Assembly (NCBI RefSeq): GCF_009911265.1
Contig: NZ_QXXA01000014.1
Location: 1 to 64,000, forward strand
Direction of reading: 5' to 3'
DNA from: Senegalia massiliensis
GTDB lineage: Bacteria; Bacillota; Clostridia; Tissierellales; SIT17
DNA length: 64,000 nucleotides
A model generated the notes under the pieces. It searched no databases. It saw nothing but the letters and a program-made list of their open reading frames with translations, and was not told the DNA's origin. Shown piece by piece: positions 47,812 to 57,311 of the stretch (its first letter is position 1; each line of letters begins with the position of its first letter). The translations under genes and the position numbers were made by a program.

Positions 47812-48476
47812 GGCATTATGTACCCTAAACCTCTTCTTGTTTGTATTACATCCTTTACACCTATATCTTCAAGGGTTTTTCTTAACCTTGTTACATTTAC
47901 AGATAGTGTATTATCATCAATAAAAACATCTGAGTTCCATAAGTATTCCATTAATTCTTCTCTAGATACTATAGTTCCTTTTTTCTTTATAAGATAAGAA
48001 AGTATCTTTATTTCATTCTTAGTTAATTGTTCGGTGTTTTCCTTATAAACAATACTACCATTTAATAGATTTAGTTTCATATCATTATAAGATAATATAT
48101 CACTAAGACTATTTTTGGAGGTTCTCTTCAAAACTGCTGAAATACGCGCTAAAAGTATTTGTGTATTATAAGGTTTTGTGATAAAATCATCTGCACCTAA
48201 ATTCATACTCATGAGCTCATCTGTTTCACTATCTCTACTTGTAACTACTATTATTGGCGTATCTAAATTTTTTCTAATCTCCCTGCATATATGATATCCA
48301 TCAAAGACAGGTAAATTTATATCTAGTAAAATTAGGTCAGCATCAGATTTATATATATATTCAACTATATTGTTAAAATAATCTGGAGCATCAATCTCAT
48401 AATCATATTTAGATAAAAATATTTTAAGTTCTTCTCTTATAATTTTAGTATCCTCTATTATAATAATTTTCTGCAT
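47808..48476 (-). CDS. BceR-like OmpR-family response regulator
   Basis: 222 residues from the ATG at 48476, behind GGAGGATAGAT; the longer frame to 48524 would include leader sequence and the ribosome site. Receiver: IIIIEDTKIIREEL, LILLDINLPVFDGYH, SRDSETDELMSMNLGADDFITKPYN. The winged helix has TRLRKTLEDIGVKDVIQTRRGLGYIMP. Probably activates the downstream ABC genes when the sensor complex detects a peptide antibiotic. Confidence 0.93.
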   Translation of the reverse strand: MQKIIIIEDTKIIREELKIFLSKYDYEIDAPDYFNNIVEYIYKSDADLILLDINLPVFDGYHICREIRKNLDTPIIVVTSRDSETDELMSMNLGADDFITKPYNTQILLARISAVLKRTSKNSLSDILSYNDMKLNLLNGSIVYKENTEQLTKNEIKILSYLIKKKGTIVSREELMEYLWNSDVFIDDNTLSVNVTRLRKTLEDIGVKDVIQTRRGLGYIMP

Positions 48477-48953
48477 ATCTATCCTCCAATATAAATCTCT
48501 GAGTATCCAAAAAGTCACTTTCATCTAATAGTTTATTAATGTATCACTTTGCTATTCATATATTACTTACTTAATTATATTTAATATCGCTGGGAAAAGG
48601 TATCTACATATTTGGATTTAGGTTAATAACTAAGAATTTAACTTATAGAAGTTAAGTGTAAATTACTTTTTTATAAATCTTTACATTATTATAACTAAAT
48701 TAAAATCAAATATCAACGACAAAAAGTTTTGGACTTTACACAAAATACTATACACTACCTATATCAAAACTAGTTTATATTACTTGTAATAAAAGAATAC
48801 ACATAATCTTTTATTATATTTTTTTGAGTTACTATTACTATAACCTTACAGTTTTTCTAAAATACAAAAAGGCTGAGTAAAAAATATTCAAATAAGTTAT
48901 TTTTTAAAATTTTATTCAAATTTGAGGGCATAATTTATATAAAAATAATTCCT
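48477..48953. other. Intergenic region upstream of the Bce regulator
   Basis: 477 AT-rich bases between the regulator start and the CPBP remnant. It should contain the regulator promoter. No gene, repeat or RNA was recognised. Confidence 0.4.
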
Positions 48954-49259
48954 ATGCTTTTTGGAGAAGAATTGATTACTATAATACCATTTTTAATAGT
49001 ATTGGAATTTAGTTATAAAAATTTAAATCTCTCTAGAAAAAGATCAATTATAACAGCTTGGATTGTTACTTCTTTACTTTTTGGAGCTATTCATTTGCCC
49101 ACATATAGTTGGAATATTATTCAAGCGATTTTAGGAATAGGAATTGTTAGAATAATTCTTACTTATCCATACATTAAAACAAAGAATATTTGGACTTCTT
49201 TGTTAGTTCATCTATTAAATGATTGGATTCTTTTTTTACCTGCTATATTTTTAGGATAG
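48954..49259 (+). pseudogene. Truncated CPBP-family intramembrane protease
   Basis: 101 residues from the only plausible ATG, which lacks a good ribosome site. The CPBP motifs are seen: GEE at residues 4-6, FGAIHLP (His) and HLLNDW (His, Asn/Asp), in the normal order. The family normally has 220-300 residues with several helices before the first motif; the Arg of EExxxR is absent, and upstream the frame stays open for only about 25 more codons without a start. It is probably the C-terminal remnant of a protease (bacteriocin immunity or self-protection type). CPBP genes often accompany bacteriocin systems, which fits the flanking peptide transport modules. Confidence 0.6.
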
Positions 49260-49647
49260 GATGCAAGGACTTATTATTAGCTCCTAAGATAACTACATGA
49301 TAACGGTCATAGGTGTGAAGGACCTGCATCATATCTGAGTTTTCTATCATAATTATGTTAGAAATTATGTCAGCTGACTATGTAAATTAGTTTAACAATA
49401 TTAGGATTCAGAGTCATTAGTAAATTTAAGTCCTAAACAATATAAATTACATAACCTTAAAAAATATCTAAATAAGTGTTGACAATTCACTTCTTTTCCA
49501 TCAACTTTGTATTTTTTCCAATGCCCTAACTAAAGTATTTATATTTTTAATACCTTTATAATCTGAATCCTTTCTTCTTATATATCATTGTCGAGAGCCC
49601 TTAAAAACATTACTTAACTATTTCTGTGGAATATCTATCTATAAATA
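49260..49647. other. Intergenic region with probable decayed sequence
   Basis: 388 bases with no intact gene. On the minus strand 49480-49570 has a short protein-like stretch (RKDSDYKGIKNINTLVRALE) that ends at a stop, too short to name. The rest shows no repeat or RNA. Confidence 0.35.
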
Positions 49648-52050
49648 CTAATGTGCACCATGACGCAATCTTGAAACCAGACTTTCCTTCTGAAATAATC
49701 TTACTAAAATACTAGAAACAACTATAGGCACCATGACAATAATCATAATATATATTAAAAGATATCCTATTGGAAAATGGTAATGAAGATAAGTTGCACC
49801 AAAGTGCTGCAATACTCTTATTAATCCATATCCTAATGCTGTACCAAATATTAAAGTTATTATTAAATTTCCAAAAGACAAACCTAAGCCTTCAAATTGA
49901 ATCATTCTTATCAATTGTTTATGGCTTAATCCAATAGATTGGAGCATTGCAAATTCTTTTTGTCTCGCAATAATATTAGTTATTATTGTATTGACTAGAT
50001 TAATTAAACTAAATAAAATGATAAAACCACTTAATCCTATTATTACTTTATTTATTAAATCAAATGATTGCTTATCTTCTATTAAATTTTGTTTTAATGT
50101 ACCCATTTCAAGCAAAGGACTTTCTTCTATTATATTAGAAAGTTTCTTTTCTACTTTATCTCCTTCCTTCTCAAAATTATTTACAGATATAACTAATGTA
50201 TCTATTGTATTAATGCCTGGAAATAATTGTTCTAACTTTTCAATTGGTAAGATAAACCACCCAGAGTTATATGTGACATTACTAGATTTATCTATAGACC
50301 CTATGACCTTAAATGTTTTTTCAATTTCCTTATTTCCATCAAAGTACCTGAATTTAACCTTATCTCCCATGTCAAATTTCCACCCATAGATTTCTTCCGC
50401 TACTTTATTATGTGCTACAAGGATTTCATCATTTTCTATCATCCTATTATAATCAAAAGTCCCTTCTACCAATGTTTTGTTTATTATATCAATATCTTCT
50501 CTCTTAAATGCTGAAAAATAGTCCCCTTTATTGACTACATCCTTATAATCATATTTTACAGATGTACGATTAAATTCTATAATATCATCAACCTCTGGTA
50601 TTGACTTTATCTTTTTCACTAATTCTTCATTCATTGGGTTTTTCAATTGAACTCCTGTTATGCCCTTATCAATAGTCTGTACCGTATTATAATCAAAGGA
50701 AATAATATATTCTCCCAGTTCATACATACCTTGCCTTGAATATTCTTCTAAAGAAGTTGATACTATCATAGTTGTGCTCATAATAAATAAAGCTCCACCT
50801 ATTCCAAGGGAAACTAATGTCAAAAAAGATTTGTTCCTATTCCTTCCTATGCTAATTCTTGCCATGGAAAAAGGAGACAATTTTCTATGTAATTCCTTAG
50901 TTTCCTTTAATCCTTTGCCTTCAAACCCTGCAAATCTAGATGCCTCAACAGGTGAAATAGAAGAAGCCACTTTTGCTGGTTTTTGAACTGAAATAATTAT
51001 GGTAATGAATTCTGCTATTGCTATGATTAGACTTAGAATAGAAGTATGTTTAAAACTCCATCCTTCTGGAATAAGCCAGTATGAAATTATCCAGGATATC
51101 AGAAGTCCTATAGGAGTTCCCATTAAAAACATAATTGTCCCTTCTCTTCTTACCATTGCTTTAATTTGTTTTTCAGAAGTACCTATGGTTCTCAACTGAC
51201 CAAATCTTTGAATATTATCTAAAACTGAAATATAGAATATACTGTACACAACCAATATGCTGACCAATAGAATTCCTAGAGATACTACTATTATAACTAA
51301 AGCATCTTGTTTAGATAGGGTTAAGGAATTAGCAAAAAAATTGTTTGGATTTATGTCTTTTCTTTCAATTCCTGCATCTTTCCCAATTCTTCTTAGGCTG
51401 TCTAAAAACTCACCTTCTGACATTATAGATGCATTTTTTATTTTACAAAAAACAATATAAGGTTCATCCTTCATCTGCTCTCCTTTTTCAGAATACGCCT
51501 TGGAAAATAGGATTGAATTGATACTGGAATTCTCATTACCTTCCTCATAAAATCCACTAATTACAAATTCTTCCTCTTTGCCATCTAAAAATTTTATCTT
51601 TATAGAATCTCCTATATTTTCTGCATCAGGAAATAATTCTAATATAGGTCTATCTACTACAACCTCATTAAATTTTTCTGGATAATTTCCCTCAGCTATT
51701 GTTTTTGTCTTTATACTCTTTGTATCTTTTTCAAAATAAACTGGATGAATCATTTTATTTTCCATCTTAAAACTACTAACACTCTTTCCTAATGTTAAGA
51801 AATCTATTTCATCAGAAGCTTTTAACTTCTCAATCTGTTCTTCATTGACATTCTCATAAATAACATGCTGTACCGTATCTAACTGCTTTTTAGTTTTCTG
51901 TTCCCTTGCTGATTGAAAAAGAGACATGACTCCAAGTAATGAAACAGATAATATAATAGTTATTAATATAAAAACATTTCTTGTCCTATTAAATTTCACG
52001 CTCCTACTTGCTAATTTTTGTATGACTTTTCGATTATTATTTGCTATCAT
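49648..52050 (-). CDS. FtsX-family ABC permease of the second export module
   Basis: 800 residues from the ATG at 52050 (an earlier start at 52098 overlaps the ATPase end and its ribosome site). Two FtsX domains and about eight membrane segments with two large extracytoplasmic regions: one early (residues 45-250) and one central (about 440-660). IARQKEFAMLQSIGLSHKQLIRMIQFEG and FGQLRTIGTSEKQIKAMVRREG mark the two FtsX domains. It pairs with the ATPase encoded 10 bases upstream. The layout fits antimicrobial peptide or lipid export/sensing. It differs from the Bce-type permease in having two FtsX domains. Confidence 0.9.
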   Translation of the reverse strand: MIANNNRKVIQKLASRSVKFNRTRNVFILITIILSVSLLGVMSLFQSAREQKTKKQLDTVQHVIYENVNEEQIEKLKASDEIDFLTLGKSVSSFKMENKMIHPVYFEKDTKSIKTKTIAEGNYPEKFNEVVVDRPILELFPDAENIGDSIKIKFLDGKEEEFVISGFYEEGNENSSINSILFSKAYSEKGEQMKDEPYIVFCKIKNASIMSEGEFLDSLRRIGKDAGIERKDINPNNFFANSLTLSKQDALVIIVVSLGILLVSILVVYSIFYISVLDNIQRFGQLRTIGTSEKQIKAMVRREGTIMFLMGTPIGLLISWIISYWLIPEGWSFKHTSILSLIIAIAEFITIIISVQKPAKVASSISPVEASRFAGFEGKGLKETKELHRKLSPFSMARISIGRNRNKSFLTLVSLGIGGALFIMSTTMIVSTSLEEYSRQGMYELGEYIISFDYNTVQTIDKGITGVQLKNPMNEELVKKIKSIPEVDDIIEFNRTSVKYDYKDVVNKGDYFSAFKREDIDIINKTLVEGTFDYNRMIENDEILVAHNKVAEEIYGWKFDMGDKVKFRYFDGNKEIEKTFKVIGSIDKSSNVTYNSGWFILPIEKLEQLFPGINTIDTLVISVNNFEKEGDKVEKKLSNIIEESPLLEMGTLKQNLIEDKQSFDLINKVIIGLSGFIILFSLINLVNTIITNIIARQKEFAMLQSIGLSHKQLIRMIQFEGLGLSFGNLIITLIFGTALGYGLIRVLQHFGATYLHYHFPIGYLLIYIMIIVMVPIVVSSILVRLFQKESLVSRLRHGAH

Positions 52051-52060
52051 AACTTTTCCC

Positions 52061-52729
52061 CTATCTATTATAAATTTTTCCATCTTCAATTCTGACAATC
52101 CGATCAGCTAATTGAGCAATTTCGTTATTATGGGTAATCATTACAATAGTTTGATTAAATTGTTTACTTGTTCTTTTTAATAATCCCAATACTTCAGAAC
52201 TGGTTTTACTATCTAAATTTCCAGTAGGCTCATCTGCTAAAATAATAGAGGGCTTAGTGGCCAAAGCTCTTGCTATTGCTCCCCTTTGTTGCTCTCCACC
52301 TGATAAGTAATTAGGAAATCTTCGTTTTTTATCTCCTAAATGTAGTAGTTCAATTACTTCTTCTATATATTCCTCATCAATTGTTTCTCCATCTAAGTCC
52401 AATGGCAAAACAATATTTTCATAAAGATTTAGCATAGGTACTAGATTAAAATTTTGGAAAATAAATCCTACATTTCTTCTTCTAAAAATAGTTAATTCTT
52501 CATCAGACAGCAGAGAAATATCCTGTCCAGTTACAATCACTTGTCCTGTAGTAGGATTATCTAACCCACCTAACATATTTAACAAAGTAGACTTCCCTGA
52601 TCCCGAAGTTCCTACAATTGCAAGAAACTCACCTTTTTTTACTGTTATATTTACTCCATCTATGGCTTTTACAATATTATGTTCTTCTCCATAATATTTT
52701 TTTAAATTTATAGCTTCTAATATATTCAT
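52061..52729 (-). CDS. ABC ATPase of the second export module
   Basis: 222 residues, MacB-like. Walker A IVGTSGSGKSTLLNML, signature YLSGGEQQRGAIARALA, Walker B IILADEPTGNLDS, H-loop VMITHNN. First gene of the transporter transcript, 131 bases after the stop of the kinase gene with a terminator in between. Confidence 0.94.
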   Translation of the reverse strand: MNILEAINLKKYYGEEHNIVKAIDGVNITVKKGEFLAIVGTSGSGKSTLLNMLGGLDNPTTGQVIVTGQDISLLSDEELTIFRRRNVGFIFQNFNLVPMLNLYENIVLPLDLDGETIDEEYIEEVIELLHLGDKKRRFPNYLSGGEQQRGAIARALATKPSIILADEPTGNLDSKTSSEVLGLLKRTSKQFNQTIVMITHNNEIAQLADRIVRIEDGKIYNR

Positions 52730-52812
52730 TATATCTTCCTCCTTTTCTTAAGATAACTTTATCAAGTAAATCTAACACAAATATAACAGAATATATTTTT
52801 AATTAAAAAAAA

Positions 52813-52850
52813 CAATACCAATTCTAACTTTTTTGTTAGAATTGGTATTG
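52813..52850 (-). terminator. Terminator between the second kinase and its ABC genes
   Basis: CAATACCAATTCTAAC pairs with GTTAGAATTGGTATTG, a perfect 16-bp stem with a 6-base loop, followed on the minus strand by TTTTTTTT. Confidence 0.85.
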
Positions 52851-52860
52851 AGCATATTAT

Positions 52861-53880
52861 TTATAAATCATTTGGTAAAAAAACTGAAAAGGTAGAACCT
52901 TCTCCAACAATAGATGATACTTTTATATACCCCTCTTGTTTTTGAATAATTTCTCTTGATAAATAAAGTCCAATGCCTACTCCTTCTTTATCATAACTAC
53001 TTTCTTCTCTAAAAAATCGTTGAAATATCTTACCAAAATTTTTTTCCAGAATACCTACTCCCTGGTCAATAATATCAACTTTGGTGTACATCTCCCATTC
53101 TTGCACTTTAATCTCTATTTTTGTCTTATCTAAGGAGTATTTAATTGCATTTTCTAATATATTAGACAAAGCTTCTGATGTCCATTTTTTATCATGTGAT
53201 AAATTATAATTCTCTGGACACTCTACAATAATTTCTATACTTTTATTCTCTGCCTTTACTGTGATTTCCGATATAGCTTCAGCAATAGTGTCAAATAAAT
53301 TTGATGGGGTCTTATTTAACTGAATTAATCCTGTTTCCAACCTTGATGATTTAATCATAGAATCTAATAGAAAGCCTAGTTTGTCCAGTTGCTCATCCAT
53401 AGACTTTAATAGTTTTTCTTTCTCTTCTTTAGATACTTCTTCCTTAACTAAAGCTGATTGCAGTATCTTTAAATTAGTCATAGGAGTCTTTACCTGATGA
53501 GAAACATCTGAAATTAGATTTTGCAACTTCTCTTTTTCTTTTAATCCTTGTAAAGATTCTGCCTTCCATATTTCTGATAATCGAAGAATTTTTTGATTTA
53601 TTTTTGAATCAAAAGTTTCATCTAATGTTTTTAATTTGTTAATCTTTTGATGGTCTCTATTGATTAAATAAATTAGTGAATAATTTAAAGTATTGATATA
53701 ATCCATATATTTACTAATAGTTTTTTTCTTATTGTAATAAAAAATCAATATAATGGCAAAATAAGTAATTAATGAAAATAATAATAATGTTACATTATAA
53801 AAATATAAGGTTAAAAAAACATGATATATAATACCTATTATAATTAAAATAATCATTTCAAAAAAATCTCTATTCCTCAT
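52861..53880 (-). CDS. Intramembrane-sensing histidine kinase (second module)
   Basis: 339 residues from the ATG at 53880, which is better spaced to GTAGGAG than the ATG at 53886. Two membrane helices (about 8-24 and 30-48) with a very short loop, so no extracellular sensing domain. H-box SDVSHQVKTPMTNLKIL, N-box NILENAIKYS, G boxes GVGILEKNF and GVGIGLYLSREI. The short sensor suits a kinase that is signalled by the neighbouring ABC permease. It overlaps the regulator gene by 11 bases. Confidence 0.92.
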   Translation of the reverse strand: MRNRDFFEMIILIIIGIIYHVFLTLYFYNVTLLLFSLITYFAIILIFYYNKKKTISKYMDYINTLNYSLIYLINRDHQKINKLKTLDETFDSKINQKILRLSEIWKAESLQGLKEKEKLQNLISDVSHQVKTPMTNLKILQSALVKEEVSKEEKEKLLKSMDEQLDKLGFLLDSMIKSSRLETGLIQLNKTPSNLFDTIAEAISEITVKAENKSIEIIVECPENYNLSHDKKWTSEALSNILENAIKYSLDKTKIEIKVQEWEMYTKVDIIDQGVGILEKNFGKIFQRFFREESSYDKEGVGIGLYLSREIIQKQEGYIKVSSIVGEGSTFSVFLPNDL

Positions 53881-54556
53881 AGGCATCTCCTACCCACTGA
53901 TAGCCCATTCCATAGATTGTCTTAATATATTTTTTATCTTTAGTTTCAATCTTAGACCTAATTCGGCTAACCATCATAGTTAAAGCATTTTCGTCCACAT
54001 ATTTTTCATTTTCATCCCATAGCTTTTCCAATAATAAGCTTCTCGTTAGTACCATTTTATAGTTTATAACAAATAAATATAATAGGTTAAACTCTGCAGT
54101 AGTCAATTCAATATTTTTTCCTTGTATCATAGCTGTACGTTTGGTGAAATTCAAAATCAAATTTCCATCATCATAAATATTCCCTGTATTCTTTATACTG
54201 GTACTCTTTAACCAAATCTCTACTTTTTTAAGAAAGATGCTAACATGAAATGGTTTTGTAATATAATCCTCTGCTCCCAATTCGTAACCCTTCAACATAT
54301 CACTTTCCATGTCATTTGCAGTTAAAAATATAATAGGTATTGTTGTTTTACTCCTACACATTTTACATAGTTCAAAACCGTTTCCATCTGGAAGGTTTAT
54401 ATCTAATATAATCAAATCAAATTTACCTTTTGAAAGATAGTCTTTAGCAGTTGCTACATTATGAGCAGAGATTACTTCATATCCTTCCATTGTTAGGTGA
54501 AAAGCTAAAGTTTTATTTAACAAACGATCATCTTCTACTAATAATATTTTTTTCAT
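53870..54556 (-). CDS. OmpR-family response regulator (second module)
   Basis: 228 residues. Receiver: LLVEDDRLLNKTL, LIILDINLPDGNGFEL, IIFLTANDMESDMLKGYELGAEDYITKPFH. The winged helix has TMMVSRIRSKIETKDKKYIKTIYGMGYQW. It resembles the first module regulator in layout and sits in the same order relative to its kinase, so the two modules look like separate copies of one design. Confidence 0.92.
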   Translation of the reverse strand: MKKILLVEDDRLLNKTLAFHLTMEGYEVISAHNVATAKDYLSKGKFDLIILDINLPDGNGFELCKMCRSKTTIPIIFLTANDMESDMLKGYELGAEDYITKPFHVSIFLKKVEIWLKSTSIKNTGNIYDDGNLILNFTKRTAMIQGKNIELTTAEFNLLYLFVINYKMVLTRSLLLEKLWDENEKYVDENALTMMVSRIRSKIETKDKKYIKTIYGMGYQWVGDAYEE

Positions 54557-55235
54557 TCGCTTTACCTTCCTTATGGTATTTTAATCAATAAATCTTTGAC
54601 ACTTCTAATACTAATATGTCAATAAAATTAACATGTGGTCCTATATAGTTTCCTATACAACCTTTTAATTATAAATCTCTAGGATAGAGCTTCAGAAATC
54701 TAATTTATGTATATCTTATGCTCTTGTCATTATTATAGCATATTCCCCGCAGGCTAGTTCGGATAGAAATTGAGCACTTTTGTTATGATTTTAGTTTATT
54801 TTCATGTTTTAAATATAAATTAAGAGAGAATTAAGCTTATATTTAATTCTCTCTTATTCTGTTATTTACAACTTTTTATTTTATTTCTTTTTATAACTAC
54901 CTTATCTAAAGTCATTTGAAACAAAATTAAAAATATCATGATAAAAACCAGTGGGGATAGAATATATTTTTGCTCTACATGCCTTGAGAAGATAATAAAG
55001 ATGATAGTTGAATACTATATCTCCTTGAAGAAAAAGCTTATTGTTTAACAAGGACAATTTTTTTATTTTTATTATAGCGACAAAAATATAATTGTAGGTA
55101 GTTATATTCTAAAATAAAAAGAAGACTCAGAATTAAATCCAAGTCAACCTAATAAATAATACTTATTCATCCTCATACTCCATTAGTATTCACAAAAATA
55201 TACCAACTTAGGTTTACCCCATAGTGCTGCACAAA
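54557..55235. other. Long intergenic region with a terminator and possible IS-related fragments
   Basis: 679 bases without an intact gene. A hairpin TAAGAGAGAATTAA/TTAATTCTCTCTTA sits at 54821-54856. From about 54885 a stretch of some 50 bases (TTATAACTACCTTATCTAAA and following AT-rich DNA) resembles the sequence next to the IS3 remnant at 42647-42700. A GTAGTTAT at about 55095 is the inverse of the ATAACTAC at 54893. These look like debris from mobile DNA, not genes. Confidence 0.45.
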
Positions 55236-55781
55236 CTATTCTTTATTCTCTACTTCTTTATCGAAAAAAGAACCATAGAAAGTAGTCTGTGATAGATTCA
55301 GACGTTTATTATGATTAGAATGTGGAACTGCTTCATTGCTAGGATAACCGAGCAATAGCAACGCGACAGGAATGATATTTGACGGAATATCAAAAGTTTT
55401 TATTATAATATCTGGATTAAAATGCCCTACCCATGTAGAACCTAACCCTAAGTTTGTTGCCTGTAGCATCATGTGTGTTGCAACAATGCTTGAATCAATA
55501 TCCCCACTATCCTTATTATCAAATTTTCTTTTCCAGCTTGAATTTCTATCATAGCAAACTAAAAGAGCCAAACTTTGATTAAACTTATAGGGTGTACAAA
55601 GGCTTAGTTTAGATAGATCTTCCTTATTATCTAGAACAAGGATTCGTTGTGGCTGATAATTAACAGCAGTGGGAGCTACTCGTCCCGCCTCAAGTATTAA
55701 ATTCAATTTTTCTTTTTCAACTTTTTTATCACTAAATTTCCTAACAGAGTATCTCTTTTCTGCTAATTCTAAAAAATCCAT
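55236..55781 (-). CDS. Nitroreductase-family protein
   Basis: 181 residues from the ATG at 55781, behind AAAGGAG; 14 codons of upstream open frame lack such a site. Motifs: AEKRYSVRKFSDKKVEKEKL (FMN phosphate contact), AGRVAPTAVNYQPQRILV, GLGSTWVGHFN and VALLLLGYPSNEAVPHSN. FMN-dependent reductase of nitroaromatic or quinone-like substrates. It is divergent from an HxlR-family gene, the common arrangement for regulated nitroreductases. Confidence 0.94.
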   Translation of the reverse strand: MDFLELAEKRYSVRKFSDKKVEKEKLNLILEAGRVAPTAVNYQPQRILVLDNKEDLSKLSLCTPYKFNQSLALLVCYDRNSSWKRKFDNKDSGDIDSSIVATHMMLQATNLGLGSTWVGHFNPDIIIKTFDIPSNIIPVALLLLGYPSNEAVPHSNHNKRLNLSQTTFYGSFFDKEVENKE

Positions 55782-55909
55782 ATCACATTCTCCTTTAATT
55801 AGAGTTATATTTGACTTTGACAAGTATAGTGTATATTATTATATTAAGTTCTTCAAGTATGAACATTTTTGTTATATACTAAACTTTTTGTAAGTATTGA
55901 GGTGATATT

Positions 55910-56242
55910 ATGGATTTTAATAGTAAGTACGGAAAATGTCCAATATACTACACGATTTCAAAAATCCAAGGAAAATGGAAATGGGCTATTTTATATAAAC
56001 TCTATAAATCTAAAGTAATTCGCTACAATAAACTTTGGAATGATTTGAAACCCATAGCTCATAGAACGTTAAGCAAGCAGCTTAAAGAACTTGAATCAGA
56101 TGGATTAGTTCATCGAGAACAGTATAATGAAGTTCCACCAAGAGTTGAGTACTCTCTTACAAATGATGGACAAACCCTTTCTCCCATTCTTGAATTGATG
56201 TCTGACTGGGGATCTGAACGCATAAATAGCGATATAAAATAA
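55910..56242 (+). CDS. HxlR-family transcriptional regulator
   Basis: 110 residues, single winged helix: KCPIYYTISKIQGKWKWAILYKLYKSKVIRYNKLWNDLKPIAHRTLSKQLKELESDGLVHREQYNEVPPRVEYSLT. The Cys in the N-terminal KCPIY sequence is the conserved HxlR Cys involved in aldehyde or redox sensing in relatives. Divergent from the nitroreductase gene; GAGGTGATAT precedes its ATG. Confidence 0.94.
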   Translation: MDFNSKYGKCPIYYTISKIQGKWKWAILYKLYKSKVIRYNKLWNDLKPIAHRTLSKQLKELESDGLVHREQYNEVPPRVEYSLTNDGQTLSPILELMSDWGSERINSDIK

Positions 56243-56490
56243 GAAAAGTCAATAAAGACTCCTACAGTTTGATTGACTCTGCTATTATCTTCCATCATTT
56301 TAATAATTATGATCTTTTGGTCTTTTACATTGATTAAGTTGATTAAGGTTTCCTCTTTGCATTTCAGAAAAAACAACAGAAAATGAAATCGAATTACCCT
56401 ACATCATCTATGTTTCACCCTAAAAAATGGGTGTTTTCCAGCCTGGTTTTTGCCTGTTTTTCATTTCAAAACTACAACATAATACCATTT

Positions 56491-57249
56491 CTATTTAATA
56501 GCAACAGCCTCAAAAGTAATTATCTCTTCAGAATTTGATGGATATTGTCCAAATTTATAATCTGAAGAAATCACAATATTTTTAAATCCTATACTTTCAA
56601 GTATTAATTTAAACTCTTCTACTCCATACCATCGTAATGGAAAATACTCTAATTCAGTTTGAATAAGTACACCTTCACGCCACTTTTCATATCGTCCATG
56701 GGAAATAGTATATTGATTTATATAGTCAACTTCAACAATTTTATTTTCTAATGTAATTATATCTCCATTAGAACATTCCAAAGTTTTTGTAGAAACTGTG
56801 TCTATTGAAATATCTGTTTGTAAAGATATATCAACAATTAATCTACCACCATTAGATAAATGCTTATAAAAGTTTTTTAATGCTTTTATTGAATCTTCTC
56901 TTTTATGTACTAGAAGGAACGTTCCCGTTGGTACAATAATAGCGTCATATTTTGTATCTTGTGAAAAAGACTCCATCTTTGCCTCAAAAAGTTTAGCATT
57001 TAAACCTATCTTTTTACAGTTATTCATACATATATTTAACATATCTTTTGAACTATCAAACCCTTCAACATTTAATCCTTTTTTTAAAAGAGGAATTAAT
57101 ATACGACCAGTTCCTATTCCAGGTTCAAGAATAGGTCCTTTGCATGACTCTAATCTATTCATATAAAACTCAACATCCCCAAAAGAATGACCTATAGGTT
57201 TATCCATATCATATACTTCTGAAGACAATCTACCATAATAACTTAACAT
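56491..57249 (-). CDS. Class I SAM-dependent methyltransferase
   Basis: 252 residues. The SAM site is CKGPILEPGIGTGRILIPLLKKG (motif I near residue 38-52), EGFDSSKDMLNIC binds the ribose, and YDAIIVPTGTFLLV is the post-motif. The target cannot be predicted. It starts 62 bases after the stop of an AraC/GyrI regulator gene, in the same direction, so the two are probably co-transcribed. Confidence 0.92.
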   Translation of the reverse strand: MLSYYGRLSSEVYDMDKPIGHSFGDVEFYMNRLESCKGPILEPGIGTGRILIPLLKKGLNVEGFDSSKDMLNICMNNCKKIGLNAKLFEAKMESFSQDTKYDAIIVPTGTFLLVHKREDSIKALKNFYKHLSNGGRLIVDISLQTDISIDTVSTKTLECSNGDIITLENKIVEVDYINQYTISHGRYEKWREGVLIQTELEYFPLRWYGVEEFKLILESIGFKNIVISSDYKFGQYPSNSEEIITFEAVAIK

Positions 57250-57311
57250 TTTTTATCACCTTCTTCTTTTATTTATAAGTAAACTTTGTAAACATAAAGA
57301 GATAGTTGCCT

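Noticed and set aside
56243-56490. Possible mobile-element debris after the HxlR gene
   Set aside because: A short stretch resembles the tail of a transposase gene (NRQKPGWKTPIF on the minus strand), but it is too short to support a call.
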